Shown here piece after piece: positions 30,413 through 39,522 of a stretch of 53,660 nt of DNA (within the stretch, counting starts at the first letter, position 1; each line of letters begins with the position of its first letter). The DNA lies in assembly GCA_016868915.1 (NCBI GenBank), contig VGFL01000005.1:1-53660 (forward strand). Direction: 5' to 3'. The stretch is from Bacteroidota bacterium (lineage in GTDB: Bacteria; Bacteroidota; Bacteroidia; Flavobacteriales_D; Crocinitomicaceae). The notes under the pieces were generated by a model. That model was not told the DNA's origin. It saw only the letters and a list, made by a program, of their open reading frames with translations, and searched no databases. The position numbers were made by a program, and so were the translations under genes.

Positions 30413-31102
30413 ATGAGTGAATCGCTCAAAATAGCAATTATTGGAGATTATAACTTTACCTATAACTCTCATCAAGCAACAAATTTATCTCTTGATCATG
30501 CAGCGGATTTTTTAGATGTCCAATTAAATTATTATTGGCTTCGTCCTAATGAAGTAATTAAACATAAACCAGTTTATTTAGAAGGATTTGATGGATTTAT
30601 TTTTTCTCCAGGTCCCTACCAAAATATTTTCTATCTAAATGGAATAATACGTACCGTTATCAATCTAAAATTACCCACTTTAATAACCGGAGAAGCTTTC
30701 AAAGGATTTATCGAAGTACTTGTTCAATTGCATAATCTACACAATTCAAATGAAAAATTAATCTCTGAAAACTTGGTGTCAGGAAATCGTTTTGAAAAGA
30801 TTACGATCATTCCCGAAACAAAGAATTGCATTCAGTTATATGACAATATTTCGAATATTGAATTAAGCTCCTCTCGCTACAGTTTATATCCTCAACTTAT
30901 TTCTAGTCTCAAAAATGAAATTATAAAAATTGAAGCGTGGAATCAATTTGATGAACCCGAAATTTTAAGTCTACAGAGCCATCCTTTTTTTGTAGCATGT
31001 GGGTTTTGTCCTCAAATTTCATCTACACGAGAAATTCCTCATCCTCTTATTTATACACTTCTTAAAAGCATATTACTCGAGAAAGATGAAATTTTATCTT
31101 AA
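30413..31102 (+). CDS. CTP-synthase-like class I glutamine amidotransferase-fold protein, catalytic residues apparently lost
   Basis: IAIIGDYNFTYNSH, FDGFIFSPGPYQN, HPFFVACGFCPQISSTREIPHPLIYTLL. The nucleophile elbow reads TGEAFKG in place of a G-x-C-x-G motif. Confidence 0.65.
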   Translation: MSESLKIAIIGDYNFTYNSHQATNLSLDHAADFLDVQLNYYWLRPNEVIKHKPVYLEGFDGFIFSPGPYQNIFYLNGIIRTVINLKLPTLITGEAFKGFIEVLVQLHNLHNSNEKLISENLVSGNRFEKITIIPETKNCIQLYDNISNIELSSSRYSLYPQLISSLKNEIIKIEAWNQFDEPEILSLQSHPFFVACGFCPQISSTREIPHPLIYTLLKSILLEKDEILS

Positions 31103-34100
31103 AATATTGCTCTTAACTCCATTCCACCTGTATGAATAATTCGCGTCTGTTCTGACTTACGTCCTAAATACTGAATAGAAAGCTGTAGATTTTTTGCAAG
31201 AAGTCGCTGATAACTGACACTCCATATTTGATTAAATCCTGGCTTTAATCCTTCCATCATTTCAAAACCAACTGCCGAATTTACAGTACCGTTAAAATTT
31301 ATAATAACATTTTTAAAATCTGCTATAAAGCTTCCCTTTTGTGGTTTGTTGAACTTCGCATTAACTGAGACCTGATAATTTTTCGACTGCTCGTTCCCGA
31401 ACTCAATTGAGTTACGTTTCATACTCATTTGACCAGTTACACCCATTTTAAATTTCGTATTTGGTTGATAAATTAATTCTGTTAGGATGGATTGAAAGTG
31501 TATCTGATAGTTGCGGTTGATTGTGTAATCAATAATTGACTTTTTCAAACCATCCTCAAATTTTAGGTTGAAGGCAACAAAAGTTGTCATATTCCACCTT
31601 ACACTTAATTCATTTGATAAGTTACTTCTTGAGTCAAAACCTGAAGCAAGGAGAGTCTTACTATTTGTTGATTGAAAGTTATATTCTAATCCGAAAATAG
31701 GTGAATTTCTATTAAAAAATAGCGTGTTTTTGATGCTAGAATTCATTGAAATCAAACTGGAATCTCGAATTTCTGAATACAATGGATTGAAAAGCTCATT
31801 GAATTGAAACGTATTAACCTTTTTCATGACTCTAACCCTAAACTGATCCGAAAAGAGTGCAAACTTTTTTATGAATCCTTTCTTCGTTTTAAAGATTTTT
31901 TCTGGTTGTAGGAATAAACTGCCGTTCAATTCGTTGCTGTAAGTTCGAGTATAATTTGCACTCGGAATAAATACACGAATATAACTTGCTTGATCAATGA
32001 ATTGAGCTATTTCAAATTCATTTAAATCTTCAATTCCATCAGCATCGTAATCAATCCATGTGTAAATTCCTTGACCATCATTTACTTTAATATAAATAAA
32101 ATCTTTTCGCTGCTCTAATCCTGAACCTATCTCGTAAAAGCTGGTAAGATGAATTGAATTCTTAAAAAATTTAGCGTTGTATTCTACTCTTCCAATTAAG
32201 GTATTTTCAGCTTGAATATCAATCAGGGTCGTATCAAGTATTTTCAGACTTCTAATACCTGAAAGAAAAGTGAATGAATTATTTTTTTTATCTCTAAAAA
32301 GTAATTCTGCGGCAGTTGTTGTTCCTTTTGCTGCCCTTTTTAAATTATCTGAATAAGGCCTCCAATCATATCTTTCTCGGTAACTTAATTTTATTCTCGA
32401 CTTGCTAGAATCAGCAGTGGCTATGAAAAATTGATAATCAAAAAATTGATAGCTTCTTGATTCCAAGGTGTTTAATTTAAAGATGTTTAGTTCATGATCG
32501 TCAATGTAACCAAGCTGAATGTTTTTGATTTTCTTTGAAATTTGAGCTCGATGACGAACAAAATCGTTATTCACACCAGTTTTAGAATTTAGGTAGCTCG
32601 CATCCCATAGAACCTTCCAACCCTTCTCGTTCCAATTACATGTTGAAAAAAGTCGATTTCCCCGAAAATATTGACCGATTATATTACTCTGATAATCCAA
32701 AGATAATTTTCCTTTATTTTTCTTAGTTAGAGAATTTTCAATTAGAATTATCGACTGATTTCCTAAATAATTCATATTTCGCGTATTCCAATCTCGGTCA
32801 AATTCAACTGATCTGAATTGTTCAATTGGTGTGAATGTTTTATTTATGAATTCATATTTAATATTGTTTTGTACATAAATATGCATTGATGAATCTTTGG
32901 CAATACTAAATTTATTTTCCAAATTAAATATTCCCCCAAAACCGAAATTATCCTTATTTCCAAGTGTCGAAAATGTATTTTTATCCTCATTGGAAAGGGC
33001 AAATTCTGCTCTCAGTATTGAATTTTTTGAAAGCGTATAGCTTACTCCAGATGACAGAAACTGCTTTTTTTTGGGAGTAGTTATTAATCGAGCTGGGACA
33101 AAATTTCCTTGAGGAATTCCATTTATCGGCGAAACCCACTTGTAAATTTTACCCAAGGCAATTTGTTGATCAAAAATATAATTCCCTTTATTATCTCCAA
33201 CCTGAATAAAAAAAGCATTAAATCGAGCTGAATCCGGATTATTGGTAAAAACTAAAACTGAATCAAATCCCAAACTATCAATCATTTTATATTGAATTTG
33301 ATTCGCAAAATAACCCACCGAATCAATGCTTGATACCTGGGCAAGTTCTAAACTATCGCCAATTGATGACAAATATAATTTTTGCTGATTATCCAATTTT
33401 TGTTGCAACGACTGATTTTTAGCATCTTGTTCTGAATAAACGTTGAACCAAAGCTTCATTTTTTTTGACTCAAAACTTGTACCTGTTTGTACTAAAGAAC
33501 GAGCGTAATTTTGATCTGAATATTGAAATTCGGCAACAATCCTTGAATCCTTGGTAATGAAGTTTTTTGATGTAAAGGTTACTTCAGAGGTATTATAATC
33601 AATCGTATAATCAAATTCTTGCCCTCGCTCAAGTAATCTCCCATCGATGTATATTCGTTCAGTACCCCCTAAAATAATTATAAAAGGCTCATTTTCAGCA
33701 CCTCGTAACCGATAAGGTCCCTGATTTGATTCAACACCTTGAATTATTTGGCGGTTAAATTTTCCTCTCGATAACGCTCCACTAACCTGTGTTTTCAAAA
33801 CACCGCCGTTTTTAGTAATATATTTGTAAGAAGATGTCAGTCCCTGTGCACGCTTTTTATAGGTTAAAAAGTAACCCTCCGGTTTAGTAAGCCAAAAATC
33901 TCCACCAATTAACTTTACGTTGTCATTGTAAATTTGGATAAATAGCTGATCAAATTCCTGAAGCTTATTTGTTGTACCATCCGGCTGAAGTGGAATATTT
34001 GCATCGGATACAGATGCTAAAATCTTTAACTGAGAAGAAATTTGTCCTGATAACTCCAGATTCAAGGATGAGTTTATTCCTAAGTCTTGACTATTCCCAA

Positions 34101-34539
34101 ATGATAGTCCGCGGGAAATACTTCCCTGTTTTGAAATTTCTGAGCCACCAAAGATATCACTCACTGAATAATCCTGTGTAGTAATCAAATATTTTTCCCT
34201 TTCACTTGACGTACCATTGTAAATAATTGACTCTTTTCTGATTTGATAAATTTTGGATAAACTAAATTGAAAGACACGATAGCTAATCGATAAAGAATCA
34301 CAAATAGTAGTAAATAGCTGAAGGGTTGATTTTTCAAAATTTAATTCATACTCATTAAAATCTAATGGTCTTCCATCACATAAAATAACAAGTGAGGAAG
34401 GATAGATGCTCAACGAATCAATTTCAATTAGATCCTGTGAGAATTTGATTTTTTTTGAACGATATGAGTTGAACTGGCCAAATAAATAATTATTGGAAAT
34501 ACCTAAAAATAAAAATAGAATGAAAAAAAATAATCGCAT
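31099..34539 (-). CDS. Large outer-membrane-like hypothetical protein (1146 aa)
   Basis: N-terminal signal; repeated alternating beta-strand pattern (e.g. LNLELSGQISSQLKILASVSDANIPLQPDGTT, GGTERIYIDGRLLERGQEFDYTIDYNTSEVTFT); C-terminal beta-rich end. Confidence 0.65.
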   Translation of the reverse strand: MRLFFFILFLFLGISNNYLFGQFNSYRSKKIKFSQDLIEIDSLSIYPSSLVILCDGRPLDFNEYELNFEKSTLQLFTTICDSLSISYRVFQFSLSKIYQIRKESIIYNGTSSEREKYLITTQDYSVSDIFGGSEISKQGSISRGLSFGNSQDLGINSSLNLELSGQISSQLKILASVSDANIPLQPDGTTNKLQEFDQLFIQIYNDNVKLIGGDFWLTKPEGYFLTYKKRAQGLTSSYKYITKNGGVLKTQVSGALSRGKFNRQIIQGVESNQGPYRLRGAENEPFIIILGGTERIYIDGRLLERGQEFDYTIDYNTSEVTFTSKNFITKDSRIVAEFQYSDQNYARSLVQTGTSFESKKMKLWFNVYSEQDAKNQSLQQKLDNQQKLYLSSIGDSLELAQVSSIDSVGYFANQIQYKMIDSLGFDSVLVFTNNPDSARFNAFFIQVGDNKGNYIFDQQIALGKIYKWVSPINGIPQGNFVPARLITTPKKKQFLSSGVSYTLSKNSILRAEFALSNEDKNTFSTLGNKDNFGFGGIFNLENKFSIAKDSSMHIYVQNNIKYEFINKTFTPIEQFRSVEFDRDWNTRNMNYLGNQSIILIENSLTKKNKGKLSLDYQSNIIGQYFRGNRLFSTCNWNEKGWKVLWDASYLNSKTGVNNDFVRHRAQISKKIKNIQLGYIDDHELNIFKLNTLESRSYQFFDYQFFIATADSSKSRIKLSYRERYDWRPYSDNLKRAAKGTTTAAELLFRDKKNNSFTFLSGIRSLKILDTTLIDIQAENTLIGRVEYNAKFFKNSIHLTSFYEIGSGLEQRKDFIYIKVNDGQGIYTWIDYDADGIEDLNEFEIAQFIDQASYIRVFIPSANYTRTYSNELNGSLFLQPEKIFKTKKGFIKKFALFSDQFRVRVMKKVNTFQFNELFNPLYSEIRDSSLISMNSSIKNTLFFNRNSPIFGLEYNFQSTNSKTLLASGFDSRSNLSNELSVRWNMTTFVAFNLKFEDGLKKSIIDYTINRNYQIHFQSILTELIYQPNTKFKMGVTGQMSMKRNSIEFGNEQSKNYQVSVNAKFNKPQKGSFIADFKNVIINFNGTVNSAVGFEMMEGLKPGFNQIWSVSYQRLLAKNLQLSIQYLGRKSEQTRIIHTGGMELRAIF

Positions 34540-34838
34540 TTAGCCTTAAGTATACTTTAAAACAGAACAGAATAAAATTTATTTTAAATCGTGTAAATTA
34601 ACAGAAAAAATATTAAGTAAATTTACCGTTCAATTCATACTAATTTGCATAAAAACAGCTCAGTTTATATTTATAAAGCAAGAACTTGGGTTCTTTTTTA
34701 TATAAGAATGAGTCAACTCTTTAAAAATCAAAGTAGAATTTGATTATGAGAGTGTTTTCAAACATTTAAAGAGGTTGTTAATAACGTATTTCGAATTGAT
34801 AAAGTTAAAAAGTAACGGCAGAATAAATCCTGATCTCT

Positions 34839-35402
34839 ATGAAAAGCGTTCAAAAAATGGTTAAAAAAATCGCAATCTTTTTTCCTTTTATTTTTTTTCT
34901 TCTCAATTTTCATTCATCAATTTTAGCGCATAAATTTTATTTTGCCTTTGCAGAGGTTGAATATGTTGAACGAGATTCAAAATTAGAGGCAACACTCACG
35001 GTTATATCCCACGATTTCGAAGACTATTTAAAAAGTAAAAATATTATCCGAGAATCCATCGAAAAGGCATTTTCAGACTCGCTTGAAACTGCGAAAATAG
35101 TAAACGAATTGAATCAGCATTTTGCTTTTCAATATTACGCTGAAGATGACATAAAAATAGAACAAGCAAAATCAAATTTTAAAATCGATGGGTATCACAT
35201 ATTATTGAACGGTAATTTGGAACTATACCTATCGAGTTCGATTTACCTTCCTTCCCCTTTTTTATTAGTAAAATTTGACTTATTAATGGATTCGTATCCG
35301 GAACAACAAAATAAATTAACTGTAATTTACAAACAAAATAAAAAAACAAGTAGTTTTATAATTAATAAGGAAACACAACTAATTGATTTAAGTAATAAAT
35401 GA
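34839..35402 (+). CDS. DUF6702-like protein
   Basis: Signal peptide followed by HKFYFAFAEVEYVERDSKLEATLTVISHDFEDYL. Confidence 0.65.
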   Translation: MKSVQKMVKKIAIFFPFIFFLLNFHSSILAHKFYFAFAEVEYVERDSKLEATLTVISHDFEDYLKSKNIIRESIEKAFSDSLETAKIVNELNQHFAFQYYAEDDIKIEQAKSNFKIDGYHILLNGNLELYLSSSIYLPSPFLLVKFDLLMDSYPEQQNKLTVIYKQNKKTSSFIINKETQLIDLSNK

Positions 35403-37702
35403 GAAAAACACTACTATTTTATTCTTTTTTGTCTTCGGTTACACTAACTATTTTTTCGCAGAAAAAATTTGCGCAACTTGATCAAGAACTACCTACCCCA
35501 AATGACTACCGCACCGCTTCAGGAGCTCCCGGCCATGGTTACTACCAACAAAAGGCTGATTATAAAATGAGTCTTACCATCGATGATTTAAACCAAAAAT
35601 TGTATGGTTTAGAAACAATCACCTATACCAATAATTCGCCAGATCAACTATCCTATTTATGGTTGCAATTGGATCAAAATATTTACAGCCAAGACTCTGA
35701 GTCGAAAATCATCGAAATTGAAAAAATGGAAGATTTTAAATCCATCAGTGATATCAAGAGAAAATTCTTCTCTTACGATGGAGGATATAAAATAGAGGAA
35801 ATAAAAAGTATAAGTGGAACTAAAATGAAATACTTCATCAATAAAACAATGATGAGGATTGACTTAGAAAAACCACTGCTACCAAAAACCAGTATCTCTT
35901 TTCAAATAAAATGGTGGTATAATATTAACGATAGAATGCAGGTTGGAGGAAGATCAGGGTACGAATATTTTGAGCAGGATAAAAATTACCTTTATACTAT
36001 TGCTCAGTATTTTCCTAGAATGTGTGTGTACAATGATGTAACTGGTTGGCAAAATAAACAATTTTTAGGTAGAGGTGAATTCACCTTGCCGTTTGGAGAC
36101 TACGAAGTATCAATTACAGTTCCGGCAGATCATATTGTTGCTGCCACAGGTGAATGCCAAAATTACGATGCTGTTCTTTCTGTAGAGGAGAAAAAAAGGT
36201 ATGAAGCAGCGAAGAAATCAGACTCACCCGTTTTAATTGTAACGCAAAAAGAAGCAGAAAAGAAAGAAAATTCAAAAGAGTCTAAAACAAAAACATGGAT
36301 TTTCAAAGCAAAAAATGTTCGTGATTTTGCTTTTGCAACCTCAAGAAAATTTATCTGGGATGCCCAAAATCAAAAAGTAGGAAATCAGAATATCTTATGT
36401 ATGTCTTATTACCCAAAAGAAGGTAATCCTTTGTGGGAGAGATACTCCACTAAATTAGTGGCTCATACAATTAAAACCTACTCAAAATACACAATAAATT
36501 ATACATATCCAGTTGCAATATCGGTTCACTCGAAATCAATCGGGATGGAATACCCAATGATATGTTTCAATGGAGGAAGACCTGAATCAGACGGTACATA
36601 TTCTGAAGGTGAAAAGTATGGCATGTGGGGTGTAATTATTCATGAGGTAGGGCATAATTTCTTTCCTATGATTATTAATTCAGACGAAAGACAATGGACG
36701 TGGATGGATGAGGGATTAAATACATTCGTACAATATTTAACAGAACAAGAATGGGAAAGAGGATATCCATCCCGTCGTGGACCCGCTTACCTTATCGCAG
36801 ACTATATGCGGGGCGATAAAAAAACAATTTCGCCAATAATGACAAACTCGGAATCAATTTTTCAATTCGGAAACAATGCATATGGTAAGCCAGCTACAGC
36901 CCTGAATATATTGAGAGAAACTATAATGGGGAGAGAATTATTTGACTATGCTTTCAAAACTTATTGTGAGCGATGGAAATTTAAACATCCATCCCCAGCT
37001 GATTTTTTCAGAACCATGGAAGATGCATCAGCAATTGATTTAGATTGGTTTTGGAGAGGTTGGTTTTACGGGACAGATAACGTAGATATTTCTCTTGATG
37101 ACATAAAATGGTTTCAACTGAATACTCAAGACCCCAATCAGGAAAAAGCTTTTCTATTAAAGCAAAAAAATGAAAAAGATGTGCATATAGGTGAAGGAAG
37201 AAATAAAAATGATATTCAAGAAACAGTCAATGAACGTGATTCAACGATTGACGATTATTACGCAAAAAGAAATATTTATTTTGTTGATACATTGGATAAA
37301 AAAGAATACAATGAATTTAAAACTAAATTAAGCAAAGACGAAATAAAACTTTTAAATGCAGATAAGCAGTTCTACGAATTATCTTTTTCAAATATCGGTG
37401 GTCTTGTAATGCCCTTGATTCTGGAATTTACATTTCAAGATGGATCGACAGAGGTGCGTAGAATTCCGGCGGAGATATGGAGAATGTACGAGGATAAGGT
37501 GTCAAAAGTATTTATTTTTGATAAAATAGTACAATCGGTGCGATTAGATCCTTTTTTAGAAACTGCAGACACCGATTTAGATAATAACAGTTGGCCAAAA
37601 GAAAGAAAGCCAACACGGTATCAATTGTTTAAACAACAAATTACGAATCGCGAAAATCCAATGCAGCGGCAAATAAGAATCGATGAAATAATAAAAAATT
37701 AA
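35399..37702 (+). CDS. M1 family metallopeptidase, secreted
   Basis: Zinc motif HEVGHNFF...WMDEGLNTF (HExxH-x18-E); N-terminal signal. Confidence 0.9.
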   Translation: MRKTLLFYSFLSSVTLTIFSQKKFAQLDQELPTPNDYRTASGAPGHGYYQQKADYKMSLTIDDLNQKLYGLETITYTNNSPDQLSYLWLQLDQNIYSQDSESKIIEIEKMEDFKSISDIKRKFFSYDGGYKIEEIKSISGTKMKYFINKTMMRIDLEKPLLPKTSISFQIKWWYNINDRMQVGGRSGYEYFEQDKNYLYTIAQYFPRMCVYNDVTGWQNKQFLGRGEFTLPFGDYEVSITVPADHIVAATGECQNYDAVLSVEEKKRYEAAKKSDSPVLIVTQKEAEKKENSKESKTKTWIFKAKNVRDFAFATSRKFIWDAQNQKVGNQNILCMSYYPKEGNPLWERYSTKLVAHTIKTYSKYTINYTYPVAISVHSKSIGMEYPMICFNGGRPESDGTYSEGEKYGMWGVIIHEVGHNFFPMIINSDERQWTWMDEGLNTFVQYLTEQEWERGYPSRRGPAYLIADYMRGDKKTISPIMTNSESIFQFGNNAYGKPATALNILRETIMGRELFDYAFKTYCERWKFKHPSPADFFRTMEDASAIDLDWFWRGWFYGTDNVDISLDDIKWFQLNTQDPNQEKAFLLKQKNEKDVHIGEGRNKNDIQETVNERDSTIDDYYAKRNIYFVDTLDKKEYNEFKTKLSKDEIKLLNADKQFYELSFSNIGGLVMPLILEFTFQDGSTEVRRIPAEIWRMYEDKVSKVFIFDKIVQSVRLDPFLETADTDLDNNSWPKERKPTRYQLFKQQITNRENPMQRQIRIDEIIKN

Positions 37703-37704
37703 GC

Positions 37705-37755
37705 GTAACTAATAAAATTAGATAATTTTTCAGGATGGGAAATAGAATTAGTTAC
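37705..37755. repeat. Perfect 9-bp inverted repeat GTAACTAAT...ATTAGTTAC between convergent genes
   Basis: Arms 37705-37713 and 37747-37755 read directly; a second small hairpin AAAATT-AGAT-AATTTT lies inside the loop. Confidence 0.8.
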
Positions 37756-37766
37756 TTACGATTTAT

Positions 37767-38366
37767 CTAAAAATCGATAACTAATTTATGTTTATCGATA
37801 AGTTTTCTAATATTTAAAATCGCATAACGCATCCGCCCGAGCGCGGTATTAATGCTAATATTCTCAATTTCTGCAATTTCTTTAAAGGACATTTCTTGAA
37901 AGATTCGCATATTCAAAATCTTTTTTTGCGAATTTGGGAGGTATTCTACTAAAGATACCATTTGGTCAAGTAATTCCTGAGTTGTAATTTGTTCCTCTAT
38001 TGTTTTATTCCCCGATGATATGGTGGAAAAAATATTGAAATCATTACTCAAGGAGCTAGACTCAGAAATAATTTTTACCCGCGAGGAACGTCTAAAATGA
38101 TCAATTATTAAATTGTGGGCTATTCTCATCACCCATGGTAAAAATTTACCTTCTTCGTTATAGGATCCAGTTTTAATTGTTTTTATAACTTTTATAAAGA
38201 CATCTTGAAAAATATCATTTGCAAGATCAACATCTTTAACTTTCAGTTTTATAAAGCGAAAAATTGAATCTTTGTGACGGAATAAAAGCTTCTTAAAAGC
38301 AACTTCGTCACCGTTTATATACATTTGAATAAGATCTCGATCGTCAAGGGAAGACACAACGCTCAT
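37767..38366 (-). CDS. RNA polymerase sigma-70 factor, ECF type
   Basis: DIFQDVFIKVIKTI, EGKFLPWVMRIAHNLIIDHFRR, MRIFQEMSFKEIAEIENISINTALGRMRYAI. Confidence 0.92.
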   Translation of the reverse strand: MSVVSSLDDRDLIQMYINGDEVAFKKLLFRHKDSIFRFIKLKVKDVDLANDIFQDVFIKVIKTIKTGSYNEEGKFLPWVMRIAHNLIIDHFRRSSRVKIISESSSLSNDFNIFSTISSGNKTIEEQITTQELLDQMVSLVEYLPNSQKKILNMRIFQEMSFKEIAEIENISINTALGRMRYAILNIRKLIDKHKLVIDF

Positions 38367-38462
38367 AGTTTACTAGTTTTGAATTAAACAAAATAAGTAG
38401 AACTTTAAACTATAGGCGTGTTTTTAAATTTGTTTTCGAAGTTAAATTATTATTTTTAATTC

Positions 38463-38485
38463 ACCAAATAAAATGAATATTTGGT
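38463..38485. repeat. Perfect 8-bp inverted repeat ACCAAATA-AAATGAA-TATTTGGT
   Basis: Read directly; between the WYL regulator gene and the sigma factor gene. Confidence 0.85.
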
Positions 38486-38511
38486 CGGGTTTGAAGAAGA
38501 TTTTTCAGGTA

Positions 38512-39522
38512 TTAATTATATTTTTGAAATAGTTGAGCAACTCTATCCTTTAAATGGTTACGTAGGGTAATTGGTTCCAAAACTTCAATTTCACCGCCGA
38601 AACTTAAAAAACTTCGAATTAATTCTTCAGAGATAAATACCTTAAGTTGGAAGATACAAAAATCTTCATTCTCTTCAATTAATTTCTGTGAATGATGAAA
38701 TGGTTGCGATAGAATATATTTTGATGATATTACATCGGATTTAATTTCAATTACTTCCGGATTTCCTTTATAAGAGGTTATCCCTGTCGAATACTCAAAG
38801 TATTCCTTTGAGTCAAAATCTAAAGGTATTATCGAGTCATCTTGAAGTTTTTGTAAATCACTCATTCTTTCTAAGGCAAAGGTTATAATATCGCTCTTCA
38901 ATTCCTCAAATGAAATGAGATACCAACGGTTTCTGTACTCCTTCAACAAAAGAGGTGAAACAGTCCTTTTCTTATGAGCTGTGGATTTAAAACTTTTATA
39001 GTTAAATGCGACTTTCTTTTTAGCAATTATTGACTCATATAGAAGGGGCAATAATTCATTCCCCTTTGTTGAAAAGGCTGTTTCAAATTGAACTACTGGG
39101 TTTTCGCTTGTTAATGATTGTTTGGACTCAATAGCAACTCGATCAACAATTTTATCAATTGCTTGGCCAAATTGCCTGAACATACTTACGTCCCTGAATT
39201 GTTGCAGAGTATTAACCGCAAATTGAATAGACTCTAAATCTTGTTGAGTTAATGGAATATCATTTATTGAATAATTGGGATCCTCATAATAATATCCATC
39301 ATTTTTTTTACTGTACTTTATTGGAGCATCATGATCCATTCGCATATTGAACAAATCTTTCTCGATGGTAGAATCGCAAATATGCTCTCCGTATGTCGAG
39401 CCAAACAAATTTTCCTCGCATGCCTCTCGAAGTTCTCTTTTAGAAGGAAAGGGTTTATATTTATTTCGTATACAGCGATCAATAATTCTGAATCGAATTA
39501 ACGCATTTTTAATGTGAGGCAT
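38512..39522 (-). CDS. WYL-domain transcriptional regulator
   Basis: N-terminal winged-helix-like region; KKVAFNYKSFKSTAHKKRTVSPLLLKEYRNRWYLISFEE is a WYL domain with the usual R/W-Y-L pattern. Confidence 0.88.
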   Translation of the reverse strand: MPHIKNALIRFRIIDRCIRNKYKPFPSKRELREACEENLFGSTYGEHICDSTIEKDLFNMRMDHDAPIKYSKKNDGYYYEDPNYSINDIPLTQQDLESIQFAVNTLQQFRDVSMFRQFGQAIDKIVDRVAIESKQSLTSENPVVQFETAFSTKGNELLPLLYESIIAKKKVAFNYKSFKSTAHKKRTVSPLLLKEYRNRWYLISFEELKSDIITFALERMSDLQKLQDDSIIPLDFDSKEYFEYSTGITSYKGNPEVIEIKSDVISSKYILSQPFHHSQKLIEENEDFCIFQLKVFISEELIRSFLSFGGEIEVLEPITLRNHLKDRVAQLFQKYN

